Notes under the pieces: generated by a model
Told to the model about the DNA's origin: nothing
Databases searched by the model: none
The model's input: the letters and a program-made list of their open reading frames with translations, nothing else
Position numbers and translations under genes: made by a program
In this document: positions 25,624-33,391 of the stretch, one piece after another
Layout of the letters: each line of letters opens with the position of its first letter
Position numbering within the stretch: the first letter of the stretch is position 1
NCBI GenBank assembly: GCA_016788315.1
Contig: JAEUSG010000561.1
Span: 1 to 33,827, forward strand
From: Fibrobacterota bacterium
GTDB lineage: Bacteria; Fibrobacterota; OXYB2-FULL-49-7; JAEUSG01
DNA length: 33,827 nt
Reading direction: 5' to 3'

Positions 25624-26969
25624 TGTTTCAAAAATTAAGTCCAGCACTCAAGGTAGCAATTAGCTTTCTTGGTGTCATTTCCATAGGGTCACTTTTACTT
25701 AAGCTTCCTTTTGCATTGGAACGTGGAGCAGCTCTATCCTGGATAAATTCTTTTTTTGTTGCAACATCAGCCACCTGTGTAACAGGGCTTTCACCAATAA
25801 ACATTAGTTCAACGTTTTCATATTTCGGTGAAGCCGTTATTCTCCTGTTGATGCAGATAGGCGGGACAGGCGTGATGGTGCTCTCATCATATTTTTATCT
25901 CTCCCTTGGACGAAATGTCTCTATGCGGCAGAAAATGCATCTGCAGGAGACTTTTGCAGGTGACTATGATGTAAACTGGCGTACTCTTGTTAGAGCGGTT
26001 GTCCACTATGTACTGGTTATTGAAGGAGTATGTGCCCTTATCCTTGCCCTGCTTTTTCTACCCCATCATTCGGTGGCTGAATCAATATATTACGGGATAT
26101 TCCATTCGGTTTCTGCATTTTGTAATGCCGGCCTGGCGCTGTTTTCTAACAGTTTTGTATCGTTCAAATCCAATACGGCAATAAATGTTGTCATGATGTT
26201 TCTAATAGTATCTGGTGGAATGGGTTTCTTTGTTATGTGGGAAGTAAAAGAGTGGTTTAAACATCGTAAAAGCAGATTCAGAATTTCACTTCACACGAAA
26301 GTTGTTTTACTCACATCTCTTTTTCTTATCGCTGGGGGAGCGGTTGCCATTTGGCTTTTGGAAATGAACAATCCTGAAATGGGTTCCACCTATATCGGCC
26401 GTTTTCTGCCGGCATTTTTTCAGTCTGTGACATGCAGAACTGCTGGATTTAATTCAGTGGATTTTTCCTTTCTTGGTAATGATACTGTTCTACTCATGAT
26501 GTTCCTTATGTTTATCGGAGCATCACCAGGTTCCTGCGGTGGAGGCATAAAGACCACTACTACTGCGGTTATAGTGGCTCTTTTCTGGTCCCGTCTCCGC
26601 GGTAGAAGTAAGACGAATATTTTTAAAAGAACTCTTTCAGCCGATCTTATCGGCAGAAGTCTGGGTATTGCTGTTGCTGCTGCATTGATTTTAATTGTCG
26701 GAAATGTTCTGCTCATGATGACAGATATCTCGCATGGTCACTATGAGCGTGGACGTTTTGTTGAGTTTCTGTTCGAAAGTATATCTGCTTTAGGAACTGT
26801 AGGTCTCTCTCTGGGAGTTACTGCTAAGTTAAGTGGTGTCGGTAAAACGGTAATCATGCTGCTGATGTTTTTCGGAAGGGTTGGTGTTATGGCTATGTTT
26901 CTTCAGGCTGTAAGTTCACAGAAAGACACTTCAATAGAGTATGCAGGTGAAGGTGTAATGATTGGTTAA
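25623..26969 (+). CDS. ktrB: Potassium transporter, Trk/Ktr membrane subunit
   Basis: The 448-residue polytopic protein belongs to the TrkH/KtrB group of K+ uptake channels-transporters. The four pore-loop motifs are visible: TSATCVTGLSP, SAFCNAGLALF, CRTAGFNSVD and ALGTVGLSLG, each carrying the selectivity glycine. The length fits KtrB rather than the longer TrkH. It is translationally coupled to the response regulator and followed 20 bases later by the regulatory subunit, so sensor, regulator and transporter form one operon. Signals such as turgor or K+ are plausible but not shown. Confidence 0.93.
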   Translation: MFQKLSPALKVAISFLGVISIGSLLLKLPFALERGAALSWINSFFVATSATCVTGLSPINISSTFSYFGEAVILLLMQIGGTGVMVLSSYFYLSLGRNVSMRQKMHLQETFAGDYDVNWRTLVRAVVHYVLVIEGVCALILALLFLPHHSVAESIYYGIFHSVSAFCNAGLALFSNSFVSFKSNTAINVVMMFLIVSGGMGFFVMWEVKEWFKHRKSRFRISLHTKVVLLTSLFLIAGGAVAIWLLEMNNPEMGSTYIGRFLPAFFQSVTCRTAGFNSVDFSFLGNDTVLLMMFLMFIGASPGSCGGGIKTTTTAVIVALFWSRLRGRSKTNIFKRTLSADLIGRSLGIAVAAALILIVGNVLLMMTDISHGHYERGRFVEFLFESISALGTVGLSLGVTAKLSGVGKTVIMLLMFFGRVGVMAMFLQAVSSQKDTSIEYAGEGVMIG

Positions 26970-26989
26970 GGTTAGATGGAGGATTATTT

Positions 26990-27646
26990 ATGAAAAAATT
27001 TACAGTTATTGGTCTATCAACTTTTGGACAGGAACTTGCAGTCAATCTGTATAAGATGGGCAATGAAGTTGTAGTAATAGATCGAAACAGAGATAAGATT
27101 CAAGAGGTAAGTAAACATGTCTCAACAGCAATTGTTGCTGACATTAAGAGCAAAGAGAGCCTAAAGACCCTTGAGCTTGATAATATGGATGGCATCGTTG
27201 TAAGTACGGGCTCTCTTGCAAATACAAGCATTCTTGTAACGCTCTTTTTGAAAGAGCTTGGCGCAAAGAACATTATTGTTAAGACTATGGATGATGATCA
27301 TGCCAAAATTTTGAAAAGGGTCGGAGCTGATCAGGTTATTAATCCTGAGATGGATATGGCGCAGAACCTTGCTGCAAAACTAAATGCTCCGAACTTCCTG
27401 GAGTTTGTCAGACTTTCAGATGATTATAACATTGTTGAAATCGCCCCTCCATATGAATTCCATGGGAAAACCCTGGGTCAGCTTGAGATGCGAAAGAAGT
27501 ATAATGTTACTGTAATTGGTGTGAGAGATGTGATTACTGAGAAGTTTACAGTTACTCCTGGCCCTGATTATGTTGTCAAGGATTCAGATGTGCTGATAGT
27601 TATTGGTACAGAGGCAGATCTTAACAGATTGAAAGCTGAGAAGTGA
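26990..27646 (+). CDS. ktrA: Potassium transporter regulatory subunit (RCK/TrkA-type)
   Basis: The 218-residue cytoplasmic protein has an RCK N-terminal Rossmann domain (FTVIGLSTFGQELAVNL; acidic residue in VVVIDRNRDK at about 31) that binds nucleotides, and a C-terminal TrkA_C domain from about 135 (EIAPPYEFHGKTLGQLEM ... DSDVLIVIGTEADL). The size is that of KtrA, which forms an octameric ring gating KtrB. A GGAGGATT ribosome binding site precedes the ATG. One arm of the palindromic repeat begins two bases after the stop. Confidence 0.94.
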   Translation: MKKFTVIGLSTFGQELAVNLYKMGNEVVVIDRNRDKIQEVSKHVSTAIVADIKSKESLKTLELDNMDGIVVSTGSLANTSILVTLFLKELGAKNIIVKTMDDDHAKILKRVGADQVINPEMDMAQNLAAKLNAPNFLEFVRLSDDYNIVEIAPPYEFHGKTLGQLEMRKKYNVTVIGVRDVITEKFTVTPGPDYVVKDSDVLIVIGTEADLNRLKAEK

Positions 27647-27647
27647 G

Positions 27648-27660
27648 GTACCCTACAGGT
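27648..27660. repeat. Copy of one arm of the 38-bp palindrome
   Basis: GTACCCTACAGGT is identical to 30946-30958, the right arm of the large palindrome, and lies directly behind the ktrA stop in the convergent gap to the beta-barrel lipoprotein gene. Local GGTACC...GGTGCC can form a short imperfect stem. No T-run follows. Confidence 0.6.
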
Positions 27661-27668
27661 GCCGTGTG

Positions 27669-28541
27669 TCAAAAAGAAATCTGAACACCCAAATTTGGCA
27701 CAAAGGTGAATCCGGAGAAATCTGCATACTCATTCTTAAATAAAGTGTATTTGCCGTAATTCTGGTAATATGTAGACAATCCAATTAGTGCGTAAAAAGG
27801 TTTATATCCCGCCCTTAAGTTGAATATCAATCCGTATGTGTTATATGAGTTTTTTCCATGCGGAACATCGTTAACTTCCTGAAGAACACCTGATACAGTT
27901 TCGTATATCAAATTAGGCGCATAGTCAAAAACAACCCATGTTCTTCCGAAACATAGGCCATATGCGAAAGAACCATATTTCTCTTTTTCTCCAAAGGAGT
28001 TGCTTAAGATAAAAGGAATTAGAATGTCTTTACGTTTAATTTCATACTTCAGAAGGCTTTGCAGCTTTCCAAGATAGGAAGGCAGCTCATAGCTTTGTGA
28101 GGAATATTGGAGGCCAATACTTCCATAGAATTTATCAGCTTTGTTTAAGATTTGATACCTGGTGTCTAAAACATGAACACCTGAAGCCCAGGTATAGCCG
28201 ATATCAAGGTTTTTAATCAGGCCATACCTTACATAAAAATCAATGTTGTGTCCAACTGGATCCAGAGAGTACATAGTCAATGCACGTATCTGTTTATTGA
28301 AAGTTGTATCGACAATGATGGAGTCTCTATTAATTGTTTTGTCGACAGCATCTTTAAGGGAGCCGAAAATTTCTTTGTTGGTTTCGGTTGGTATGTTAAA
28401 ACTGTAGTTGCCGCCGAACTTTACTTTGCCTTTTGAGGTTACTTTGCCGGAATGAATAACGTTTCTGGGTGCTGTACAATTAGAAAGAAATAAAGAATAT
28501 AAAAGTAAAGATAAGATTACGAGGCAGAGTTTGGTTTTCAT
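27669..28541 (-). CDS. Predicted outer-membrane beta-barrel-like lipoprotein
   Basis: From the ATG at 28541 the product has 290 residues, with a signal peptide ending LFLSNC (Cys22, a somewhat atypical lipobox). The rest is made of alternating aromatic/polar strands (GHNIDFYVRYGLIKNLDIGY, GKNSYNTYGLIFNLRAGYKP), and the last residue is Phe (GVQISF), as in many outer-membrane barrels. The frame stays open to an ATG at 28628 that overlaps the FlgE-like stop (ATGA), but that start would bury the signal peptide behind 29 residues. The gene follows the FlgE-like lipoprotein on the same strand and is probably cotranscribed from its sigma-54-type promoter. Function is unknown; it could be the outer-membrane partner of the lipoprotein. 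Confidence 0.75.
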   Translation of the reverse strand: MKTKLCLVILSLLLYSLFLSNCTAPRNVIHSGKVTSKGKVKFGGNYSFNIPTETNKEIFGSLKDAVDKTINRDSIIVDTTFNKQIRALTMYSLDPVGHNIDFYVRYGLIKNLDIGYTWASGVHVLDTRYQILNKADKFYGSIGLQYSSQSYELPSYLGKLQSLLKYEIKRKDILIPFILSNSFGEKEKYGSFAYGLCFGRTWVVFDYAPNLIYETVSGVLQEVNDVPHGKNSYNTYGLIFNLRAGYKPFYALIGLSTYYQNYGKYTLFKNEYADFSGFTFVPNLGVQISF

Positions 28542-28624
28542 ATAAAACAAAAATATTCTAAGGCCATGTAAAACCACAACATTTTTGTCAGTTTTGGGCA
28601 CACAGGTTACGGGTGGGTAGGATA

Positions 28625-30823
28625 TCATTTTTCAATTGCGCCAGAAATCAGGACGCTACGCAACGTTTTGCCAACATTACCAAAAATAGGTTCGCCGGAA
28701 AGTTCGGTTTTAAAAAAATAGCCGGAACCGACAGATCTTAAACCCTCTCTGCATGGAAAATTACAAAGTGCGATTTGCCAAAGTGGGTATGTCTGCCCGT
28801 TGTCAAAGTTACCACTGATTAACCCTTTGGTGTTGATGCTATATCTTTCGAGCAGGCCGGCAGGATAGCCGTCTACACTATCGACAGCAATTGTGGTTGG
28901 TGAATAAAATTGGTAAATACCCTCGAAAGATCCTGGTTTTCCCCATTTTATTGTAAACTGAACGGTGTCATTTCTATTGTTTGCATTAAGGAATTTAATC
29001 TGGTTACTCAAGCTGATTTTACCGAAAGAAGATGGTGAGCCATCTGTAGCAAATATTATTTCATCGTGGCTACCGTAAAACAATGAGTCCCCGCTGGATG
29101 TTAATATTTGCCACAGCCAGACTGATGGTTGATTTTGATCAGTCCCAGTTAGCCGCAAAGTTAATACATGTGCCGCACCAATTTTATCATAAACTGTGAA
29201 TGGAACATTAATAATCCTTCTGTCCCTGGCTTCTTGTAGCTGTGTGACAACCATATTACTGTTGAATGCTGATGGAGCTGCGGTAGTTGGATTACTATTC
29301 GTAGCTTGAAGGTTAAAGATATTTATGCTAAAAGCTGTCTCGGGTTGACCTCTAAGTACGATTGCCCCTTCCGGAATGAGGTAGTACTCAATTCTTGCGC
29401 TATTTACAGAAACAGAGAAATTGTTTTCAATGGTGCCATCCCGTTCAGGTAAATTCAGAACATCTTGAATGTACGTAGTTATTTCCTTCATAGTAGTACT
29501 GGTTCCCACATCTGTTCCAACATCTGTTTGAAATGTTGATCCGTTTCTTGATACCTTGCCAATTAATGCAGATATCTGAAGTTTGTCGCCCTGTTCAAGG
29601 TCGATAAGGTCACCCTTAGCCGTAAAGATCTGAGCTACAGGCGGACCGCTCAAACTTACTCCGGCGTTATCATAGGTCATAGGATTAAAAAGATTGTCAG
29701 TTAGTTTTGCGGGCCTAAACAAACGACTTGACGCGTCGGAGTAGGAACCAACTGCTATGTCAGATTGGAAAGAGAAAGCGCTGCTGACGTAAGTTCTGGA
29801 AATTGGTCTATCGCTGCTTACAGTAAGATTTCTGATTGATTGTGAACTGCCTGCATTATTAGCAACACGAACCTGTCCATCTGGCATTATAGCAACATGA
29901 GCATCAGAAGCGTTTGATCCAGCGCCGCCTCGCCATGAGCTACCGGTCAAAAAATGTTCCATTGCTAAAAGTAACTGCTGAATAGTGCTAACACGATAAT
30001 CTGTAGTCGAACCACCGACAATACCTGCTTGCAAAGGATCTTCGATGACTAGAAAACTACCAGTAATTGTTTCATCGTTCATGCCATCATTTATTGTTGC
30101 TGTAACTTTCATAACATCTCCAATTTTGATGAGCAAATTCTCACCTTTAGAATTGTAAATAGATGTTAGATTTGTTGAGCCGATTACTCCCTGATCTGTT
30201 GCTATGTCCGCGAATGTAAGAGAAGCTGCTGAATGGGCACTTGTAGCGACGGAATAGACACCATAATTGTTGTCGTTGCTGCTTTGAGCGCCAAGAGAAA
30301 GTGTGTTAAATTCATCTGCACGATGGAAGAATGGTTGTGTATAAAGAATTGTTCCGAGACCCTCTTTATCGCCATTAATGTTTCCTTTAAATGAAACTTC
30401 AGTAGTCGCTTTAGGCTTTGATATAGTGTTAATCGGTTGAATTTTTATTGGTATAGCCTTCTCAAATTGAAAAGTATCAACAGTATCTCTGTTGAAGATT
30501 GGCCAACCTAATAAAGTTGGTCCGTTAAATTCTTTTATTGGTTGTCCATTCTTATCTAAAAAGAATGAGCCCGGTTTTCGTAGGAAGAAAAACTCATCAT
30601 CTTTTTTCATAGCGAAAAATGCGGTGCCATTAATTGCCATATCCCAACTGTTGCCGGTTGTGCAGATTACTCCTGCTTTGAAGTATTCACGTAATTCAGC
30701 TGCGGCCAAAGTGTCGGAGTTTGTAGAAGGGCCGGTTAGGTTGTCATCCTTTGAGCAGCCGCAAATAAGTAAAGTTAAAGTAATAAGGAATATAATTCCC
30801 TGTTTGTTGCACAAATTTCTCAT
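28625..30823 (-). CDS. FlgE-derived lipoprotein (flagellar hook protein fold, lipid-anchored)
   Basis: The ATG at 30823 gives 732 residues with a lipoprotein signal peptide (lipobox ICGC, Cys23). After the anchor, residues 58-106 match the hook protein D1 entry (WDMAINGTAFFAM, then RKPGSFFLDKNGQPI and LLGWPIFN). Residues about 539-650 (VPFTVYDKIGAAHVLTL, later IIFATDGSPSSFGKISL) and 651-732 (DGYPAGLLERYSINTKG, WQIALCNFPCREGLRSVG, LISGAIEK) match the FlgE C-terminal part. The central region holds two copies of a hook insert-like unit (IYNSKGENLLIKIGDVMKV and IFTAKGDLIDLEQGDKLQI). The usual N- and C-terminal D0 helices are absent: the protein stops where FlgE would continue into SN-rich D0. Other starts at 30862 and 30877 conflict with the promoter. 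It is unlikely to be a working hook subunit. Confidence 0.85.
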   Translation of the reverse strand: MRNLCNKQGIIFLITLTLLICGCSKDDNLTGPSTNSDTLAAAELREYFKAGVICTTGNSWDMAINGTAFFAMKKDDEFFFLRKPGSFFLDKNGQPIKEFNGPTLLGWPIFNRDTVDTFQFEKAIPIKIQPINTISKPKATTEVSFKGNINGDKEGLGTILYTQPFFHRADEFNTLSLGAQSSNDNNYGVYSVATSAHSAASLTFADIATDQGVIGSTNLTSIYNSKGENLLIKIGDVMKVTATINDGMNDETITGSFLVIEDPLQAGIVGGSTTDYRVSTIQQLLLAMEHFLTGSSWRGGAGSNASDAHVAIMPDGQVRVANNAGSSQSIRNLTVSSDRPISRTYVSSAFSFQSDIAVGSYSDASSRLFRPAKLTDNLFNPMTYDNAGVSLSGPPVAQIFTAKGDLIDLEQGDKLQISALIGKVSRNGSTFQTDVGTDVGTSTTMKEITTYIQDVLNLPERDGTIENNFSVSVNSARIEYYLIPEGAIVLRGQPETAFSINIFNLQATNSNPTTAAPSAFNSNMVVTQLQEARDRRIINVPFTVYDKIGAAHVLTLRLTGTDQNQPSVWLWQILTSSGDSLFYGSHDEIIFATDGSPSSFGKISLSNQIKFLNANNRNDTVQFTIKWGKPGSFEGIYQFYSPTTIAVDSVDGYPAGLLERYSINTKGLISGNFDNGQTYPLWQIALCNFPCREGLRSVGSGYFFKTELSGEPIFGNVGKTLRSVLISGAIEK

Positions 30824-30877
30824 ATGGTTTCGATTCTTTGCAAAAAGGATGTGAATTTTCATTTTGGATAATGACAA

Positions 30878-30892
30878 GCAATATTTATGCCA
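30878..30892 (-). promoter_or_regulatory. Sigma-54-type promoter for the FlgE-like lipoprotein operon
   Basis: On the minus strand the sequence reads TGGCATAAATATTGC, matching the -24/-12 consensus with exactly ten bases between GG and GC. The ATG at 30823 lies 54 bases downstream, much like the second such promoter at 33319. It excludes the upstream ATG at 30877 as the start, since that would fall inside the -12 element. Confidence 0.75.
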
Positions 30893-30921
30893 TTGTTGTC
30901 AACGTGTTTTTATGGTAAGGT

Positions 30922-30959
30922 TACCTGTAGGGTACGGTCGCGACCGTACCCTACAGGTA
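30922..30959. repeat. Perfect 38-bp palindrome overlapping the stop codon of the sigma-54 activator
   Basis: The half TACCTGTAGGGTACGGTCG is followed directly by its exact reverse complement, with no loop. The last codons and the stop of the activator gene (stop at 30951-30953) lie within it. One arm recurs at 27648. It ends about 30 bases upstream of the -24 element of the FlgE-like gene, centred near -75 from the likely transcription start, so it could be an activator site, a transcript-end hairpin or a dispersed REP-like element. No T-run follows. Confidence 0.9.
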
Positions 30960-33203
30960 CCCCTGTTTCCTTAGATCTTCCGGAATGATATTGTGCTTCT
31001 TGAAATTCCTATAGCATGTCTTTCTGGTCGCACCAAGTTCTTCCGCAACCTTGCTGACCAGACCGTTGTGTTTCTTCAGTAGTTCCATCCAGTTGTTACG
31101 GCTCATGGTGTTGAGATGATAGTTTTCTCTCTTTGTGCGCCGTAGAGACGCAGGAATGTTTTCACCTTCCTCAAGTTGTATTGACTCTTCAGTTATCATA
31201 TCGCCAGAGGTAAACAGCATTGCTTTTTGAATAATGTTTCGCAGCTCACGGATGTTGCCGGGCCAGCTGTAGCTGATAAGCTTCTGATAAGCTTCGGCTG
31301 TAAGACCTTTTATCGACCTACCGAGAGAATGGTTGAGCTGCTTAAGGAAATGGGTACATAGTTCAGGAATATCTTCAACTCTATCTTTCAATGATGGCAG
31401 TTGTATTGTGATGACATTTATTCTGAAAAGTAAATCTTCTCTAAAAAGCCCTTGAGTTATTAATGATTTTAGAGGAACATTTGATGCAGTAACCAATCTT
31501 GCATTAAGAGGGATTGGCGTTGTGCCACCAAGCCGGTATATTGTCATATCCTGGAGCACATTTAAGAGTTTGGCCTGAACGTTTCGTGGAATGTTGCTGA
31601 TTTCATCTATGAAGATCGTTCCGTTCTGTGCCTGCTCAAAGCGGCCGATTTTTCTTTCTGTTGCACCGGTAAACGCGCCGCGCTCATGACCGAAAAGTTC
31701 GCTTTCTATTAGTTCCGACGGCAGAGCTGAGCAGTCAATCTTAACAAATAAACCGTCGCGTCCGCTCTCTTCATGGATGATACGTGCAATTACATCTTTG
31801 CCGGTACCCGTTGCGCCTTCAAGCAGAATTGGAGCCGGAGATGCTGAGACAAGGTTTATTTTTTCACGTATGCTAATTGTCTCTTTGCTGGAGCCGATGA
31901 AAGGTGAACCGATCTGAGTTGGGCTTGTAAGCATGGTTTTCAGCTCTTCCCTTTTTTTCTTTTCCTGTCTGTATCTGTTTCTGTAAAGAATAGCTCTCTG
32001 TTCAATTTCACTTACATCGGTAAGCGCAAAGCCTAAAACATCTTTAAAGGTTGAGGTGAATGCGATATTGTGAAAGCGATTCAGAAGAAAAACACGTCCT
32101 GGTAAATGGTTTAATTTTACAAGTGATCCACCTTTATCGTCATCTGCCATCTTCAAAACTGGCCGGATTTGAACTTCAATCTTATCGACAATGATATTGG
32201 TGCCAGGCCGAGTCATGATCTGCAGTCCGTTATCACAATTTCTTTCTATATCAGGATCGTAATATCTTGCCGCGATTTTGTTGTTCATTGAGAGAGAAAT
32301 AAATTTGTCAGCGATGGATAAGGTTAAAGTGATTTTACCGACGGGAAGAGAGCCCTGCGTAACTTTGAGGAAATTACCATTATGTTTTATGGTAAATGAT
32401 TCTTCTTTAAATGATTTGCCGGCCTGATAGGTGTGGTTATCGGAATTGCTGGAAATGAGTTCATTCGGAGCTATTGATAATATCGGCCCATCACCGTTGA
32501 TTATAGAGCATGATACGGATAAACGGACATCTGATGCTTCTGTGTCGACAGAAACTGGAATTTTCATGAAAGTAAATGCATCTGACATGTTTTTAATTTC
32601 AAACTTCTCTTCAGATATGTAGGTTGTATTCCATTCTTTATCCGCGACGGCATCAATTTTACGAAAATACGTTTCCTGCATGGAGAGAGGGGTCGGATCC
32701 ATGAAATCATGTAAAGAGCTTCCGACAGAGTTTCGTATTGTATCGGCCTCTCTCTTTGATAAGCCGCGCAGCAGTTTGTTATTGAATCCCCGAAGTCTGT
32801 CTTTGGTGTCAGCATAGAGAATGATATTGTTGTTTGTAAAGTTAATGTTCGGGAGATATTTACCAAGGGAGACTTTGCCTAACAGTGTGCCGTCTTCCAT
32901 GTTGTATGTATGAAGCAGTAGGTAGGGTATGTTTGTATAATATCCAAGGTGATGCAGGATCTCAGCTGAGAAAGTACTTTTAAGATAAATCGGTCCTCTG
33001 AATTTACGCAGAGCCTCATTTACGGTTGATGCTTCCGGCAGTGAAAAGAGAGAGAATATGTTTTTCTCACGTGCGAAAATTGTTTTGGCTATCGGCAAAT
33101 GGTAAAAAGGATTATCAAAAAGCGGTTCGATGAAACCTTTGGGGTCTATCTTGTAAAAGAGGTTTTCCTGATTTATTATTTCTGGTTGTAGAATGTTTTC
33201 CAT
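30951..33203 (-). CDS. Sigma-54-dependent transcriptional activator with a novel N-terminal sensor region
   Basis: The 750-residue protein has a central AAA+ domain at about 430-670: Walker A GATGTGKD (463-470), the sigma-54-contacting loop GAFTGA (509-514), Walker B TIFIDE (529-534), FREDLLFRIN and SWPGNIRELRN. The C-terminus (705-740) is a Fis-type helix-turn-helix (LVSKVAEELGATRKTCYRNF). There is no receiver domain. Residues 1-180 are unrecognised; about 185-350 form a beta-rich stretch resembling LamG/concanavalin-like sandwiches (KITLTLSIADKFISLSMNNK, then IIVDKIEVQIRP); 402-425 is a charged helical linker. No membrane segment is seen, so the sensor is cytoplasmic. The gene sits between two sigma-54-type promoters, its likely targets. 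Its ATG has no Shine-Dalgarno sequence and is only 6 bases from a -10 box. Confidence 0.93.
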   Translation of the reverse strand: MENILQPEIINQENLFYKIDPKGFIEPLFDNPFYHLPIAKTIFAREKNIFSLFSLPEASTVNEALRKFRGPIYLKSTFSAEILHHLGYYTNIPYLLLHTYNMEDGTLLGKVSLGKYLPNINFTNNNIILYADTKDRLRGFNNKLLRGLSKREADTIRNSVGSSLHDFMDPTPLSMQETYFRKIDAVADKEWNTTYISEEKFEIKNMSDAFTFMKIPVSVDTEASDVRLSVSCSIINGDGPILSIAPNELISSNSDNHTYQAGKSFKEESFTIKHNGNFLKVTQGSLPVGKITLTLSIADKFISLSMNNKIAARYYDPDIERNCDNGLQIMTRPGTNIIVDKIEVQIRPVLKMADDDKGGSLVKLNHLPGRVFLLNRFHNIAFTSTFKDVLGFALTDVSEIEQRAILYRNRYRQEKKKREELKTMLTSPTQIGSPFIGSSKETISIREKINLVSASPAPILLEGATGTGKDVIARIIHEESGRDGLFVKIDCSALPSELIESELFGHERGAFTGATERKIGRFEQAQNGTIFIDEISNIPRNVQAKLLNVLQDMTIYRLGGTTPIPLNARLVTASNVPLKSLITQGLFREDLLFRINVITIQLPSLKDRVEDIPELCTHFLKQLNHSLGRSIKGLTAEAYQKLISYSWPGNIRELRNIIQKAMLFTSGDMITEESIQLEEGENIPASLRRTKRENYHLNTMSRNNWMELLKKHNGLVSKVAEELGATRKTCYRNFKKHNIIPEDLRKQGYL

Positions 33204-33209
33204 TGATAT

Positions 33210-33238
33210 ATGATAATTGTTTAAATGTATGAAAGCAA
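33210..33238 (-). promoter_or_regulatory. Sigma-70-type promoter of the sigma-54 activator gene
   Basis: On the minus strand TTGCTT (33233-33238) and TATCAT (33210-33215) are separated by exactly 17 bases. Only six bases lie between the -10 box and the ATG, which has no Shine-Dalgarno sequence, so the message could be leaderless. Confidence 0.6.
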
Positions 33239-33245
33239 TAGATAC

Positions 33246-33292
33246 GAGTCTATGGTGTGTCTATGTGGTGTCTTTTGTGTCTTGGGGTGTTT
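33246..33292. promoter_or_regulatory. Five phased GTGTCT-like direct repeats (candidate enhancer)
   Basis: GAGTCT (33246), GTGTCT (33257), GTGTCT (33268), GTGTCT (33277) and GTGTTT (33287) recur every 9-11 bases, about one helical turn. The array lies between the divergent promoters and roughly 55-100 bases upstream of the expected transcription start of the sigma-54-type promoter, where bound activators of this class are usually found. Confidence 0.55.
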
Positions 33293-33318
33293 TTTAAAAG
33301 AAATTTAATGATATTCTG

Positions 33319-33334
33319 TGGCATTGCATTTGCG
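33319..33334 (+). promoter_or_regulatory. Sigma-54-type promoter of the FlgD-Ig-type secreted protein gene
   Basis: TGGCATTGCATTTGCG matches the -24/-12 pattern with ten bases between GG (33320-33321) and GC (33332-33333). The ATG of the gene at 33392 lies 58 bases downstream of the -12 element, a distance close to that in front of the FlgE-like gene. The divergently transcribed neighbour is a sigma-54 activator. Confidence 0.75.
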
Positions 33335-33391
33335 TTATAAATAAAATAGCATATACTTAATAACATGTAGCGATATATGGAGGCCTAAATC

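Noticed and set aside
28542-28628. Longer start (ATG at 28628, ATGA overlap) for the barrel-like lipoprotein
   Set aside because: It would place 29 residues ahead of an otherwise normal signal peptide; the ATG at 28541 begins MKTKLCLVIL and fits export better.
28625-30823. Calling this gene flgE, a working flagellar hook protein
   Set aside because: It has a lipoprotein signal, lacks both D0 segments, and no other flagellar structural or export gene is in the window.
30824-30877. Upstream starts at 30862 and 30877 for the FlgE-like gene
   Set aside because: The start at 30877 overlaps the region of the -12 element, both would precede or touch the likely transcription start, and both would bury the lipoprotein signal.
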